This document shows, piece by piece, positions 28,168 to 38,512 of a stretch of 64,000 bases of DNA. The stretch's first letter is position 1. Every line of letters starts with the position of its first letter. The notes beneath the pieces were generated by a model, which was given only the letters and a program-made list of their open reading frames with translations, did not search any database and was not told the DNA's origin. Origin of the DNA: Prochlorococcus marinus str. MIT 9107 (lineage in GTDB: Bacteria > Cyanobacteriota > Cyanobacteriia > PCC-6307 > Cyanobiaceae); the NCBI RefSeq assembly GCF_000759855.1, contig NZ_JNAI01000010.1:62001-126000 (forward strand), read 5' to 3'. The translations under genes were made by a program, and so were the position numbers.

Positions 28168-29166
28168 ATGGAAGTAAATCCAATACTGCAAAATGTATTA
28201 GCACCGCCTGTACTATTTTTTTTAATTGGAGCAATTGCTGTATTTTTTAAATCTGATTTAGAAATACCTGCACCATTACCAAAGCTATTTTCTTTATATC
28301 TGCTTTTAGCAATTGGATTTAGAGGTGGAATAGAAATTCAGAAAAGTGGGTTTACCGATCAGGTTTTACCTACTCTAGGGGCTGCGATACTAATGTCGCT
28401 AATAATTCCTTTAATTGGATTCTTAATATTGAGGTACAAATTTAATGTTTTCAACTCTGCTGCGATTGCAGCTGCTTACGGTTCTATTAGCGCGGTTACA
28501 TTCATATCCGCTGAAAGTTTTTTAGACAGTCAAAATATAGATTTTGATGGATTCATGGTTGGAGCTTTAGCTTTGATGGAGTCTCCAGCAATTATTGTTG
28601 GTTTGCTACTTGTGAAATTTGCAGCCCCAAGGAACAGACCTAACTCGAGGGAGATGCACCTTAGTGCAATTCTTCATGAGTCTATTTTAAATGGTTCAGT
28701 TTATTTATTAATTTCTAGTCTAATAATAGGATTTCTTATTGCCTCAACTAATCCTTCAGGCATTGAAAAGATGGAACCTTTTACTAAAGATTTATTCTAT
28801 GGTGCAGAGTGTTTTTTTCTATTAGACATGGGCATAGTTGCAGCTCAAAGATTACCTAGTCTAAAAAAAGCTGGTTCATTTCTAATCGGTTTTGCAATTT
28901 TAATGCCGATATTCAATTCATTAATAGGTGTTTTCGTTGCAAAATTTTTATCTTTAGGACCTGGTAATTCTCTTTTATTTGTGGTTTTATGTGCTAGTGC
29001 CTCTTATTTAGCAGTACCTACCGCCATGAGGATGACAGTACCAGAAGCTAAATCCAGTTACTATATTTCTACAACGTTAGGTTTAACTTTCCCTTTCAAT
29101 ATAGTTCTTGGAATCCCAATATATATGAGTCTAGTAAATAAAATTATTCCACTTGCCACATTATAA
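28168..29166 (+). CDS. sbtA: Sodium-dependent bicarbonate transporter SbtA family
   Basis: This 332-residue membrane protein has about ten hydrophobic helices arranged as an inverted repeat, characteristic of SbtA. Sequence hallmarks are PPVLFFLIGAIAVFFKSDLE at the N-terminus, FRGGIEIQKSG in the first half and AAAYGSISAVTFISAESFL at the mid crossover. SbtA is a high-affinity Na+/HCO3- symporter of the CO2-concentrating mechanism. The gene lies between the SulP transporter and sbtB, with gaps of 6 and 2 bases, so all three are almost certainly one transcript. Confidence 0.93.
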   Translation: MEVNPILQNVLAPPVLFFLIGAIAVFFKSDLEIPAPLPKLFSLYLLLAIGFRGGIEIQKSGFTDQVLPTLGAAILMSLIIPLIGFLILRYKFNVFNSAAIAAAYGSISAVTFISAESFLDSQNIDFDGFMVGALALMESPAIIVGLLLVKFAAPRNRPNSREMHLSAILHESILNGSVYLLISSLIIGFLIASTNPSGIEKMEPFTKDLFYGAECFFLLDMGIVAAQRLPSLKKAGSFLIGFAILMPIFNSLIGVFVAKFLSLGPGNSLLFVVLCASASYLAVPTAMRMTVPEAKSSYYISTTLGLTFPFNIVLGIPIYMSLVNKIIPLATL

Positions 29167-29168
29167 AA

Positions 29169-29450
29169 ATGAAACGATTAGATTTAATCTTTAGTGAAAG
29201 AGAACTTGATGCCATTATTAAAACATTAGAAAAGGCTAACGTTCCTGGATATACAATTATGAAACATGCCACTGGAAGAGGTCCAGAAAGAGTGGTTACT
29301 GAAGATATGGAGTTTACTGGATTAGGAGCAAATGCACATGTTATCGTTTTTTGCGAGCAAGAATTAATTGATCAGATGAGAGATAATATTAAGGCCGAGC
29401 TAAGTTACTATGGTGGAGTTGCTTATATTTCAGAAGCAACGCCACTATAA
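29169..29450 (+). CDS. sbtB: PII-like regulatory protein SbtB (short form)
   Basis: This 93-residue protein has a ferredoxin-like PII fold: KRLDLIFSERELDAIIKTLE forms the first strand and helix, GYTIMKHATGRGPERV leads into the T-loop, and HVIVFCEQELIDQM with YGGVAYIS complete it. In model cyanobacteria SbtB binds adenine nucleotides including cAMP and gates SbtA. The C-terminal extension with a CGPxGC redox loop present in freshwater proteins is missing, so thiol control of the nucleotide cycle should not operate here. It starts two bases after sbtA. Confidence 0.92.
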   Translation: MKRLDLIFSERELDAIIKTLEKANVPGYTIMKHATGRGPERVVTEDMEFTGLGANAHVIVFCEQELIDQMRDNIKAELSYYGGVAYISEATPL

Positions 29451-29472
29451 ATTAATTTATTTAAAGTTATTT

Positions 29473-30429
29473 TTAAGAGTGAATCCAATCTACTCTTATA
29501 TTTTTTCTACTATTCAAATATCTATCAATTGACATTGCGGCGATGCATCCATCAGAGGCGGCAACAATGGCTTGCTTAAATGGTGTATTTCTTATATCTC
29601 CAATAGCCCATACTCCATTAGAATTTGTAGACATAAAGTCATCTACAATTACTCCTCCATCTTCTTTTAAAGCGATCTGATCTCCTAAAAAATCAGTAAT
29701 TGGCTTTGACCCACTCATATAGACAAAGACTCCATCTAAATTCAAATTAATAGGATTTTCATCTTGTTTATTTTTTACAATAACTCGATTCACACCCATA
29801 TCATCACCCAAGATTTCCAATAATCTTGTCCTACTCCAATGTTTTATATTTGAATTATCCATCAATTCCAAAGCTTCTTCATTATCTGGTTTAGGATCAC
29901 TTGATGTAATCCAATGTACAGTTGATGCAAATTTAGTGAGGACAGTTGCCTCCTCAATTGCCTCCTTATTTGCGCCAACAACAGCAACTTCTCTATTCTT
30001 ATAAAAAGCTCCATCACATGTAGCACAATAACTTACTCCTTTACCAAGAAAATCCGCTTCACCCTTAAATGATGCAGGCCTGCCCATTGCTCCACTTGCA
30101 AGAACAAGTGCTTTAGCCTTGAAGGTACCCTCAGGGGTATAAACCATTTTCCATTCTCCACTAGCGTCTATCCCAAACACTTGTGCTCTTCTATAGTCTG
30201 TACCATATTCAATAGCCTGCTCTCTCATTAGATTAAGTAATTTCTCCCCACTTATATCAACAGGAACACCAGGGTAATTAGCTATCTGATGAGTTATCGC
30301 TAATGCGCCTACAGATGGATTTTTATCTAAAATTACTGTCTTTAAGTTTGAACGAGATGTATAAAGTGCGCAAGTGCATCCAGCTGGACCTCCTCCGATA
30401 ATAACTACATCTGACTCAATAATTTCCAA
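29473..30429 (-). CDS. Thioredoxin-reductase-like flavoprotein lacking canonical NADPH motifs
   Basis: This 318-residue protein has the low-molecular-weight thioredoxin reductase fold. An FAD dinucleotide site GGGPAGC is at residues 12-18, the redox-active CATC at 135-138, and the second FAD motif in GVWAIGDIRNTPFKQAIVAASDG near the C-terminus. The nucleotide domain has VGANKEA (151-157) where NADPH enzymes have VGGGDSA, and WITSSDPKP where they have HRRxxxR. This suggests that it does not use NADPH and may be a ferredoxin-dependent deeply rooted thioredoxin reductase or similar. It is convergent with sbtB (22-base gap). Confidence 0.88.
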   Translation of the reverse strand: MEIIESDVVIIGGGPAGCTCALYTSRSNLKTVILDKNPSVGALAITHQIANYPGVPVDISGEKLLNLMREQAIEYGTDYRRAQVFGIDASGEWKMVYTPEGTFKAKALVLASGAMGRPASFKGEADFLGKGVSYCATCDGAFYKNREVAVVGANKEAIEEATVLTKFASTVHWITSSDPKPDNEEALELMDNSNIKHWSRTRLLEILGDDMGVNRVIVKNKQDENPINLNLDGVFVYMSGSKPITDFLGDQIALKEDGGVIVDDFMSTNSNGVWAIGDIRNTPFKQAIVAASDGCIAAMSIDRYLNSRKNIRVDWIHS

Positions 30430-30624
30430 TTTAATAAAACTCCTTTTAGTAGTTAATTAGATGAGTTTTTGGTTAGAAGATATATTTAATGTTAATTCCT
30501 AACCTATATATAAATATAAGGTAAAAGAAAAAAAAGAAAAAAGTATAATATAGAAACAAACTTACATAGGAAAAATATAAAATCTAGCTATCAAAACGAT
30601 CAGTTACCTGAATTGTTCTAAATT

Positions 30625-30640
30625 GATCTATTATTAGATC
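30625..30640. repeat. Perfect 6-bp inverted repeat upstream of the 104-aa gene
   Basis: GATCTA-TTAT-TAGATC lies 41 bases before the ATG of the coiled-coil protein gene, in the 252-base gap between two divergent genes. It could be a regulator site or an RNA hairpin; no other feature is apparent in that gap. Confidence 0.35.
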
Positions 30641-30681
30641 ATGTTCATTAAGATAATTGCTAAAGAAACAGTATATTTTTC

Positions 30682-30996
30682 ATGACCAACTCTGATTATC
30701 TTTTAAAAGCTGCTATTAAAAAAGTAACCGAGAAATTAAATGAGATATTGGTTGAAAAAATTGAAGAAGCAACAAATATTGCACAGGATACTCCAGAGAT
30801 TCTCAAAAAAGAATTTGATAACTTGAAAGAATCCATCATCGAAGAAGCCTCAAAGATGGAAAAAACAGAGGATATCCAAAATGATGAGAACACATATACT
30901 TTTAAAAATTCCAAAATAAAAAAAGCTTTAAATGAAATTGAAGGTATTAATAAGCAAATTGACGTAATTAATAAAAAAATGAATAACCAAATTTAA
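30682..30996 (+). CDS. Conserved hypothetical coiled-coil protein (104 aa)
   Basis: This is a 104-residue hydrophilic, predominantly helical protein: KAAIKKVTEKLNEILVEKIE, then KKEFDNLKESIIEEASKMEK, and a final EIEGINKQIDVINKKM. Heptad-like spacing of hydrophobic residues suggests coiled coils. I do not recognise a family. Its TAA overlaps the ATG of the UbiB-family gene (TAATG), so the two are translationally coupled and may act together. Confidence 0.7.
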   Translation: MTNSDYLLKAAIKKVTEKLNEILVEKIEEATNIAQDTPEILKKEFDNLKESIIEEASKMEKTEDIQNDENTYTFKNSKIKKALNEIEGINKQIDVINKKMNNQI

Positions 30997-32663
30997 TGAG
31001 CCATCACATTCTTAATTATCGTTTAAAAAAATTTAAGAGGGGCTTTCGTATTTGGATAACCCTGATTTCTCTTTTAATGAATTTGTGGCTAGATAATATT
31101 AGGTTCACAATCTTCCAAACTAATATAAATAAAAAAAGGAAGGTCCAAATTAAACGGGCAAGATGGTTTACTAATCAATTAATCAAGCTTGGTTCTGCAT
31201 TTATTAAAATTGGACAATTATTATCTGCGAGACCTGATTTAATTCCTAACACCTGGATTAAGGAATTATCTAAATTACAGGATCAAGTTCCTAAATTTTC
31301 ATTTGAGCAAGTTAAAGAAACCATTAGAGAAGAATTAGGGCCAAGATTTGATCACATAGATCAAATAATATGTGATCCGGTTGGATCAGCATCATTGGCT
31401 CAGGTTCATAGGGCAACTTTAATAGATGGCAAAAAAGTAGTATTTAAAGTTCAAAGGCCCAATTTAAAAGAATTATTTATTATCGATTTGGGTATTATGC
31501 AGCAAATAGCAGGATTATTACAGAAAAACAGGAATTGGAGTAGAGGAAGAAACTGGGTTGAGATTGCAAAAGAGTGTAGGAAAGTTCTTATGAAGGAGCT
31601 TGATTTTAATTGTGAAGCACAATATGCAGCAAGATTTAGACAGCAATTTCTTGATGATGAAAATGTTGAAGTTCCTAAAGTAATTTGGGACATGAGCAGT
31701 GAAAAAGTGCTTTGTCTAAGTTATCTAGGAGGAACAAAAATAAGTGATTTAGAAAAATTACGATCTCAAAAAATTGATTTGCCAAAAATTGCAGAAATTG
31801 GCGCCATCAGCTACTTGAAACAATTAGTGAATTACGGTTTTTTTCATGCAGATCCTCATCCAGGGAATCTAGCTGTTTCAAATAAAGGTAAATTAATTTT
31901 TTACGATTTTGGAATGATGGGTAATATCTCTATCAAACTTCAAACAAGATTAGGAGCAATGGTTAAGGCAGCTGCTTTAAGAGATACCTCATCCCTTGTA
32001 AGTCAATTACAACAAGCTGGACTAATTTCAAAAGATATTGATATAGGACCAGTAAGAAGATTAGTCAGATTGATGCTTAAAGAAGCCTTAACTCCACCAT
32101 TTAGTCCAAATATAATTGAAAAATTATCTGGAGATTTATATGAACTTGTTTATGAAACACCATTTCAACTGCCAGTGGATTTAATTTTTGTTATGAGAGC
32201 TTTATCAACTTTTGAAGGGGTTGGCAGAATGCTTGACCCAGGGTTTAATCTTGTATCAGTTACCAAGCCTTATTTAATAGAACTTATGACTTCTAATAAT
32301 CAAACTCCCAACGATTTAATTAACCAATTTGGAAGGCAAGTAGGTGAAATAGGATCCAAAGCTGTGGGAATTCCTAAAAGAATTGATGAAAGTTTAGAAA
32401 GATTAGAGCAGGGCGATTTACAGTTACAAATTAGGATGGGAGAGTCTGATAGACAATTTAAAAAAATGTTTACTGCCCAAAAAACATTAGGCCATTCAAT
32501 TCTTATAGGAAGCTTATCAATTGCATCTGCTTTACTTGTAACTAATAAGCAAAATAATTTTGCATTGTTACCATTATTTTTTGCACTACCAATAACCATT
32601 GATTGGATAAAATGCCAATTAAGTATGAGTAAAGGCTCACGATTAGAAAAACTTAAGCGCTAG
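30996..32663 (+). CDS. ABC1/UbiB (AarF) family atypical kinase
   Basis: This 555-residue UbiB-family protein kinase-like fold is found in quinone-synthesising bacteria and plastids (ABC1K). Signature features are the KxGQ motif in IKLGSAFIKIGQLLSARPDL, the AAAS-like Ala/Ser nucleotide loop in DPVGSASLAQVHRA, the VFKVQRP lysine, HADPHPGNL, and YDFGMMG as the DFG equivalent. Near the C-terminus two hydrophobic stretches (SILIGSLSIASALLV and LPLFFALPITID) may anchor it. In plastids these proteins sit in plastoglobules and influence prenylquinone and chlorophyll metabolism. It is coupled to the upstream 104-aa gene. Confidence 0.9.
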   Translation: MSHHILNYRLKKFKRGFRIWITLISLLMNLWLDNIRFTIFQTNINKKRKVQIKRARWFTNQLIKLGSAFIKIGQLLSARPDLIPNTWIKELSKLQDQVPKFSFEQVKETIREELGPRFDHIDQIICDPVGSASLAQVHRATLIDGKKVVFKVQRPNLKELFIIDLGIMQQIAGLLQKNRNWSRGRNWVEIAKECRKVLMKELDFNCEAQYAARFRQQFLDDENVEVPKVIWDMSSEKVLCLSYLGGTKISDLEKLRSQKIDLPKIAEIGAISYLKQLVNYGFFHADPHPGNLAVSNKGKLIFYDFGMMGNISIKLQTRLGAMVKAAALRDTSSLVSQLQQAGLISKDIDIGPVRRLVRLMLKEALTPPFSPNIIEKLSGDLYELVYETPFQLPVDLIFVMRALSTFEGVGRMLDPGFNLVSVTKPYLIELMTSNNQTPNDLINQFGRQVGEIGSKAVGIPKRIDESLERLEQGDLQLQIRMGESDRQFKKMFTAQKTLGHSILIGSLSIASALLVTNKQNNFALLPLFFALPITIDWIKCQLSMSKGSRLEKLKR

Positions 32664-32669
32664 AAAAAA

Positions 32670-33965
<1,296 letters not shown>

Positions 33966-34205
33966 TTAATTATTACTATTTAAATCCTAATTAATAGCTG
34001 AACTATTTGGCTAACATCTGAAATATATATGTTAATCAAATATAATTTTTGATTAGAGAACAACTTAGATGCACATTAAGGCTCTTATTTATTCCAAACT
34101 TTGAACAATGTCTTTCATGAACATATTTTTCAATTTCATCTTACAATTTGAAAATTATTAGATGATAATTAATGCATATCCTATTTAGAATATTTAATAA
34201 TAGCC

Positions 34206-34225
34206 AACTATAGTTTTTTATAGTT
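34206..34225 (+). promoter_or_regulatory. Inverted repeat ending one base before the clpB start codon
   Basis: AACTATA-GTTTTT-TATAGTT forms a perfect 7-bp stem that occupies the position of the ribosome-binding site, with no separate Shine-Dalgarno visible between it and the ATG at 34227. This resembles an RNA element that masks translation initiation and could be heat-sensitive. It may alternatively be a DNA-binding site or chance in AT-rich DNA. Confidence 0.4.
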
Positions 34226-34226
34226 T

Positions 34227-36983
34227 ATGAGAGAAACCCTTACATCAAGTCCTGAACTTTTTAGCGATATAAGTTGGAATCTTCTTCTATTAGGGGAAGA
34301 AACAGCAAAAAAATGGGATCATAGCGAATTTAATATTGAACACATAATTCATACGTTGTTTACATCAAGTGAATTCTTTGCTTTCATTGAGAAATTATCA
34401 ATAGACCAAGATACAGTTTTAGATATAACGGAAGATTTCTTAGAAGAGACACCAATAAATGATTCAGATATTTTCACAATAGGAGAAGATTTAGAAATTT
34501 TATTAGATAATGCAAATCAGATTAAAATTCAATGGGGATCGAGATTAATAGAAATCCCACATTTACTAATTGCTCTTGGAAGAGATTTAAGAATTGGTAA
34601 TTATGTTTTTCAAGAAGGCAATCTTTCAATTGAAAAATTAGAGGAAGAATTAAAGTTTTCCCCAAATATTAATCAATCGAAAAATCCTGTTGATTTTAAG
34701 AATGTAATTGAGATCAATAATCAATCAAATTTTGAATCGAACCAAGGGACTTTAGTGAATAAAAAGAATCTAGATAAAGCTATTGTTCCTTTACCTAAAA
34801 GTGAACTCCAAGTCGAAACCAAAAAACAAATTGGAAAAGATGATAATGCTCTTTCACTTTATGGAAAAGATTTAACAGAATCAGCCAAAAAAGCTTTACT
34901 TGATCCTGTTATAGGAAGAGAAAATGAGATCAATAATTTGATGAGGGTACTATGCAGAAGAAACAAAAATAATCCCATACTTATCGGCAACCCTGGAGTG
35001 GGTAAAACTTCAATTGCGAAATTACTAGCACAATTAATTATAGAAAAAAAAGTTCCTGATTCATTAAAAGACTTTAAAATTATTTCACTTGACTTAGGTG
35101 CATTAGTTGCTGGGACAAAATTTAGAGGTCAATTAGAGGAACGGCTAAGCTTAATACTTCAAGAATTAAACGATCCAAGCCAAGGAATGATTTTATTTAT
35201 TGATGAAATCCACTCAATATTAAGTTCTGACAGATCTACTGCTGATATTAGTAATATCTTGAGACCCTTACTAGCTGAGGGAGAACTTAGATGTATTGGT
35301 ACAACAACACCTGAAAAATTTCGTGAAACTATTGAAAAAGATCAAGCATTGAATAATTGCTTTCAAAAGATAGCTGTTAATGAACCTTCAGTAGAATTGA
35401 GTGCACAAATACTGCAAGGCATCAAAAAGAAATATGAACTACATCATGGCATAAGAATTTCTGAAGACGCTGTGAATTATTCTGCAAAGTTGGCCGACAG
35501 ATATATCAGCGATAAATATCTCCCTGATAAAGCAATAGATCTAATTGATGAAGCAGCAGCACAATTAAAAATCGAATCTAATAACAAGCCCCAATTGATT
35601 CTCCAACAAGAAAACAAAATTTATACTATTGATAAAAAATTGAATAATTTGCTAAGTAAAAATATCGAAGAGAAAGAAAAACTATTAAATGTTAGGCAAC
35701 AATCAGAGGCAAAATTGAATGTTCTTTTCGACAATTGGAATTTTTTTCGAGAAGAAATGGAACAATTATCTATTTTGATGAAAGAAGAAGATAAGCTAAC
35801 TAAAAAAATTAAAGATAGATCAAATCGTTTGATTGCAAATGATCTGGAATTTTTAGAGAAGCTTGAAGAAGATTTAAGTGAAATAGAGAATGAAATACAA
35901 AAAGTTGAAGAAAACTTCAATAAAATAAAGAAAAATAGAAATTTCCCTTTTAGATATCAAGTTGAACCAGATGATATTGCAGATGTTATTTCAAAAATCA
36001 CAGGAATTCCAATTTCTAAAGTAGTTTCAAGTGAACGTATGAAATTAGTTAATTTAGAAAAAGAATTAAGTGAAAAAGTTATTGGACAAGAAAAAGCTAT
36101 AGAAGCTGTTTCTTCTGCAATTAGAAGAGCTCGCGTTGGGATGAAAAGTCCAAAAAGACCCATTGGTTCTTTTTTATTTATGGGTCCTACAGGTGTTGGC
36201 AAAACAGAATTAGCAAAATCTCTTGCATCAGCTTTATTTGATGAAGAAGAAGCACTTTTAAGATTAGACATGAGTGAATATATGGAGAAAAATGCAGTAG
36301 CAAGACTTTTAGGAGCTCCTCCAGGCTATGTTGGTTATGAAGAGGGAGGACAATTAACTGAAGCTGTAAGACGCAAACCTTATTCAGTAATACTTCTTGA
36401 TGAGATAGAGAAGGCACATACAGAAGTTTTTAATATCCTTTTACAAGTCTTAGATGAAGGTAGATTAACTGACTCTCAAGGAAGAACAGTGGACTTCAAA
36501 AATACCGTTATCATTATGACAAGTAACCTGGCAGGGAAAGTTATACTTGAGTATTCACAAAAGATTTCTAAAAGTGAGGAAAAGTTAGAAAAAGATCAAC
36601 AAACTCTAGAAAATTCTATTAGTAATACATTGTCTTCAATTTTTAGACCGGAATTTCTAAATAGAATTGATGAAGTAGTAAAGTTTAATCCATTATCTAT
36701 TGATGAACTTCAAAAAATAATTATTCTACAAACAGAAGATTTAAAGAACCTTCTTCTTGAACAGAAAATAAATATCGCTATAGACAAAAAAGTTATCAAT
36801 AAAATTGCGAACGATTCTTACGAACCTGAATATGGAGCTAGACCACTTGGCAGGGAACTTAGAAGACAGATAGAAAATCCCTTAGCTGCAAAACTGTTAG
36901 AGGACAATTTTAAAAACAAAAAAAATATCACAATTAAACTTAACCCCGCTAAAAAAGATGAGATTGTCTTCAGACCTAGCTGA
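34227..36983 (+). CDS. clpB: ClpB-type AAA+ disaggregase (paralogue)
   Basis: This 918-residue Hsp100 ATPase has two AAA+ domains. The N-terminal Clp-N domain (1-150) is divergent and lengthened by an Asn/Lys-rich linker to about 205. D1 Walker A GNPGVGKT is at 254-261 with Walker B ILFIDEIH. A coiled-coil middle domain of roughly 120 residues (about 450-570) marks it as ClpB rather than ClpC/ClpA. D2 Walker A GPTGVGKT is at 653-660 with Walker B VILLDEIEKAH, and the ARPLGRELRRQIENPLA sensor-2 region ends the protein. It is longer than E. coli ClpB (857 aa) and is probably the second cyanobacterial copy. Confidence 0.9.
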   Translation: MRETLTSSPELFSDISWNLLLLGEETAKKWDHSEFNIEHIIHTLFTSSEFFAFIEKLSIDQDTVLDITEDFLEETPINDSDIFTIGEDLEILLDNANQIKIQWGSRLIEIPHLLIALGRDLRIGNYVFQEGNLSIEKLEEELKFSPNINQSKNPVDFKNVIEINNQSNFESNQGTLVNKKNLDKAIVPLPKSELQVETKKQIGKDDNALSLYGKDLTESAKKALLDPVIGRENEINNLMRVLCRRNKNNPILIGNPGVGKTSIAKLLAQLIIEKKVPDSLKDFKIISLDLGALVAGTKFRGQLEERLSLILQELNDPSQGMILFIDEIHSILSSDRSTADISNILRPLLAEGELRCIGTTTPEKFRETIEKDQALNNCFQKIAVNEPSVELSAQILQGIKKKYELHHGIRISEDAVNYSAKLADRYISDKYLPDKAIDLIDEAAAQLKIESNNKPQLILQQENKIYTIDKKLNNLLSKNIEEKEKLLNVRQQSEAKLNVLFDNWNFFREEMEQLSILMKEEDKLTKKIKDRSNRLIANDLEFLEKLEEDLSEIENEIQKVEENFNKIKKNRNFPFRYQVEPDDIADVISKITGIPISKVVSSERMKLVNLEKELSEKVIGQEKAIEAVSSAIRRARVGMKSPKRPIGSFLFMGPTGVGKTELAKSLASALFDEEEALLRLDMSEYMEKNAVARLLGAPPGYVGYEEGGQLTEAVRRKPYSVILLDEIEKAHTEVFNILLQVLDEGRLTDSQGRTVDFKNTVIIMTSNLAGKVILEYSQKISKSEEKLEKDQQTLENSISNTLSSIFRPEFLNRIDEVVKFNPLSIDELQKIIILQTEDLKNLLLEQKINIAIDKKVINKIANDSYEPEYGARPLGRELRRQIENPLAAKLLEDNFKNKKNITIKLNPAKKDEIVFRPS

Positions 36984-37042
36984 GGAGTAAATCGATAAGC
37001 TAAAATAAAATTAATGCGTAAAGCAAAATTCCAAAAAATCTT

Positions 37043-37285
37043 GTGACAAGTCCTACTACTAATCAAGAACCTCTTAAAAAAGATTCCCCTCAAATTGAAG
37101 AACCTAAAAAAAAGAATAATTTTTTAAGATCTACTTACGATGAGTTTAAACTTGTCGTATGGCCAAACAAACAACAACTTTTTAGCGAATCGGTTGCGGT
37201 TATAATTATGGTATCCTTTTCTGCGGCAGCCATAGCATCTGTCAGCAGATTCTTTGGATGGGCAGCCTCTCAAATTTTTGGTTGA
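37043..37285 (+). CDS. secE: Preprotein translocase subunit SecE
   Basis: This is an 80-residue protein with a polar N-terminus, the SecE signature FLRSTYDEFKLVVWPNKQQL, and one transmembrane helix (VAVIIMVSFSAAAIASVS). It is the small essential subunit of SecYEG. The position before nusG and the L11/L1/L10/L7-L12 genes is the classical bacterial order. The start is GTG at 37043; no ATG is available in frame. Confidence 0.95.
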   Translation: MTSPTTNQEPLKKDSPQIEEPKKKNNFLRSTYDEFKLVVWPNKQQLFSESVAVIIMVSFSAAAIASVSRFFGWAASQIFG

Positions 37286-37340
37286 ATTATCCCTTAATAT
37301 CCATTTTGATACAGATTTTAATTAATTTTCCAAAAAAAAA

Positions 37341-37952
37341 ATGAGTAATGAATTAACTACAAACCTTCCTTCTTCAAAAGCAAATACTAGCATCGCAAGA
37401 TGGTATGCAATTCAAGTTGCATCAAGTTGTGAAAAAAAAGTAAAAGCTACTCTGGAGCAGAGATCAGTAACTTTAGGAGTTAATAATCGAATCATTGAAA
37501 TTGAAATTCCCCAAACTCCTGGAATTAAATTAAAAAAAGATGGAAGCAGACAGACTACTGAAGAAAAAGTTTTCCCAGGTTATGTCCTAGTAAGAATGAT
37601 TTTGGATGAAGATACAATGATGGCTGTAAAAAGTACTCCAAATGTAATTAACTTTGTTGGTGCTGAAGACGGTAGAGGCAGCGGGAGATCACGAGGTCAT
37701 ATCAAACCTCGACCATTATCCAGGCAAGAAGTTAATAGAATCTTTAAGCGCGCATCAGAGAAAAAAGCTGTCATCAAATTAGATATTGAAGAAAAAGATA
37801 GAATCATAGTAACTAGTGGCCCATTCAAGGATTTCCAGGGAGAGGTAATAGAAGTTTCTGGGGAAAGAAATAAATTAAAAGCATTACTTTCAATATTTGG
37901 GCGCGAGACTCCTGTAGAATTAGAATTCTCCCAAATCAATAAACAAAATTAA
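37341..37952 (+). CDS. nusG: Transcription termination/antitermination factor NusG
   Basis: This 203-residue protein has an N-terminal NGN domain beginning IARWYAIQVASSCEKKVKAT and the conserved EEKVFPGYVLVRM. A C-terminal KOW domain contains DRIIVTSGPFKDFQGEVIEV. NusG binds RNA polymerase, modulates pausing and links it to Rho or ribosomal S10. A short insertion between GVNNR and VFPGYV contains the IPQTPGIKLKKDGSR segment seen in cyanobacterial proteins. Confidence 0.97.
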   Translation: MSNELTTNLPSSKANTSIARWYAIQVASSCEKKVKATLEQRSVTLGVNNRIIEIEIPQTPGIKLKKDGSRQTTEEKVFPGYVLVRMILDEDTMMAVKSTPNVINFVGAEDGRGSGRSRGHIKPRPLSRQEVNRIFKRASEKKAVIKLDIEEKDRIIVTSGPFKDFQGEVIEVSGERNKLKALLSIFGRETPVELEFSQINKQN

Positions 37953-38019
37953 TTTCTAATTGTTATTGTTTATCGAGTAAAATAATGATTTTCCACCTCA
38001 GCTTAAATTCTCTAATCTA

Positions 38020-38445
38020 ATGGCAAAAAAAATTGTTGCAGTTATTAAGCTTGCTCTACAAGCAGGCAAAGCAAATCCTGCTCCCCCTGTTGGACCAGCT
38101 TTAGGACAACATGGGGTCAATATTATGGCATTCTGTAAAGAATACAATGCAAGGACACAAGATAAAGCAGGTTTTGTTATTCCAGTTGAGATTTCTGTTT
38201 TTGAAGATAGGAGCTTTACTTTTATTACAAAAACGCCACCTGCTTCCGTCTTAATAACAAAAGCAGCGGGGATAGAAAAAGGATCAGGTGAATCTGCGAA
38301 TGGCTCTGTTGGGAATATAAGTAAAGCTCAATTAGAAGAAATAGCCAAAACTAAGCTTCCTGATTTAAACTGTTCTAGTATTGAATCAGCAATGAAAGTA
38401 ATTGAGGGTACTGCTCGTAATATGGGTGTCTCTATTACTGATTGA
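38020..38445 (+). CDS. rplK: 50S ribosomal protein L11
   Basis: This is a 141-residue L11 with all family marks: [20 protein letters not shown] at the N-terminus and a C-terminal 23S-rRNA-binding domain ([23 protein letters not shown]). It is part of the GTPase-associated centre of the ribosome and the stringent-response trigger. It precedes rplA by 67 bases. Confidence 0.98.
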   Translation: MAKKIVAVIKLALQAGKANPAPPVGPALGQHGVNIMAFCKEYNARTQDKAGFVIPVEISVFEDRSFTFITKTPPASVLITKAAGIEKGSGESANGSVGNISKAQLEEIAKTKLPDLNCSSIESAMKVIEGTARNMGVSITD

Positions 38446-38477
38446 GTTCAATACAAAATTACCCACTATTTAGGGGA

Positions 38478-38492
38478 GGTTAGTCAATAACC
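38478..38492 (+). promoter_or_regulatory. Hairpin in the rplK-rplA spacer
   Basis: GGTTA-GTCAA-TAACC is a perfect 5-bp stem directly after GGGGA, so it sequesters a GGGGAGG purine run that could serve as ribosome site. It lies 20 bases before the rplA ATG. L1 is known to repress its own operon in other bacteria by binding mRNA; this hairpin is a candidate site, by position only. Confidence 0.3.
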
Positions 38493-38512
38493 GTTTGTAC
38501 CCAAAATTACAT

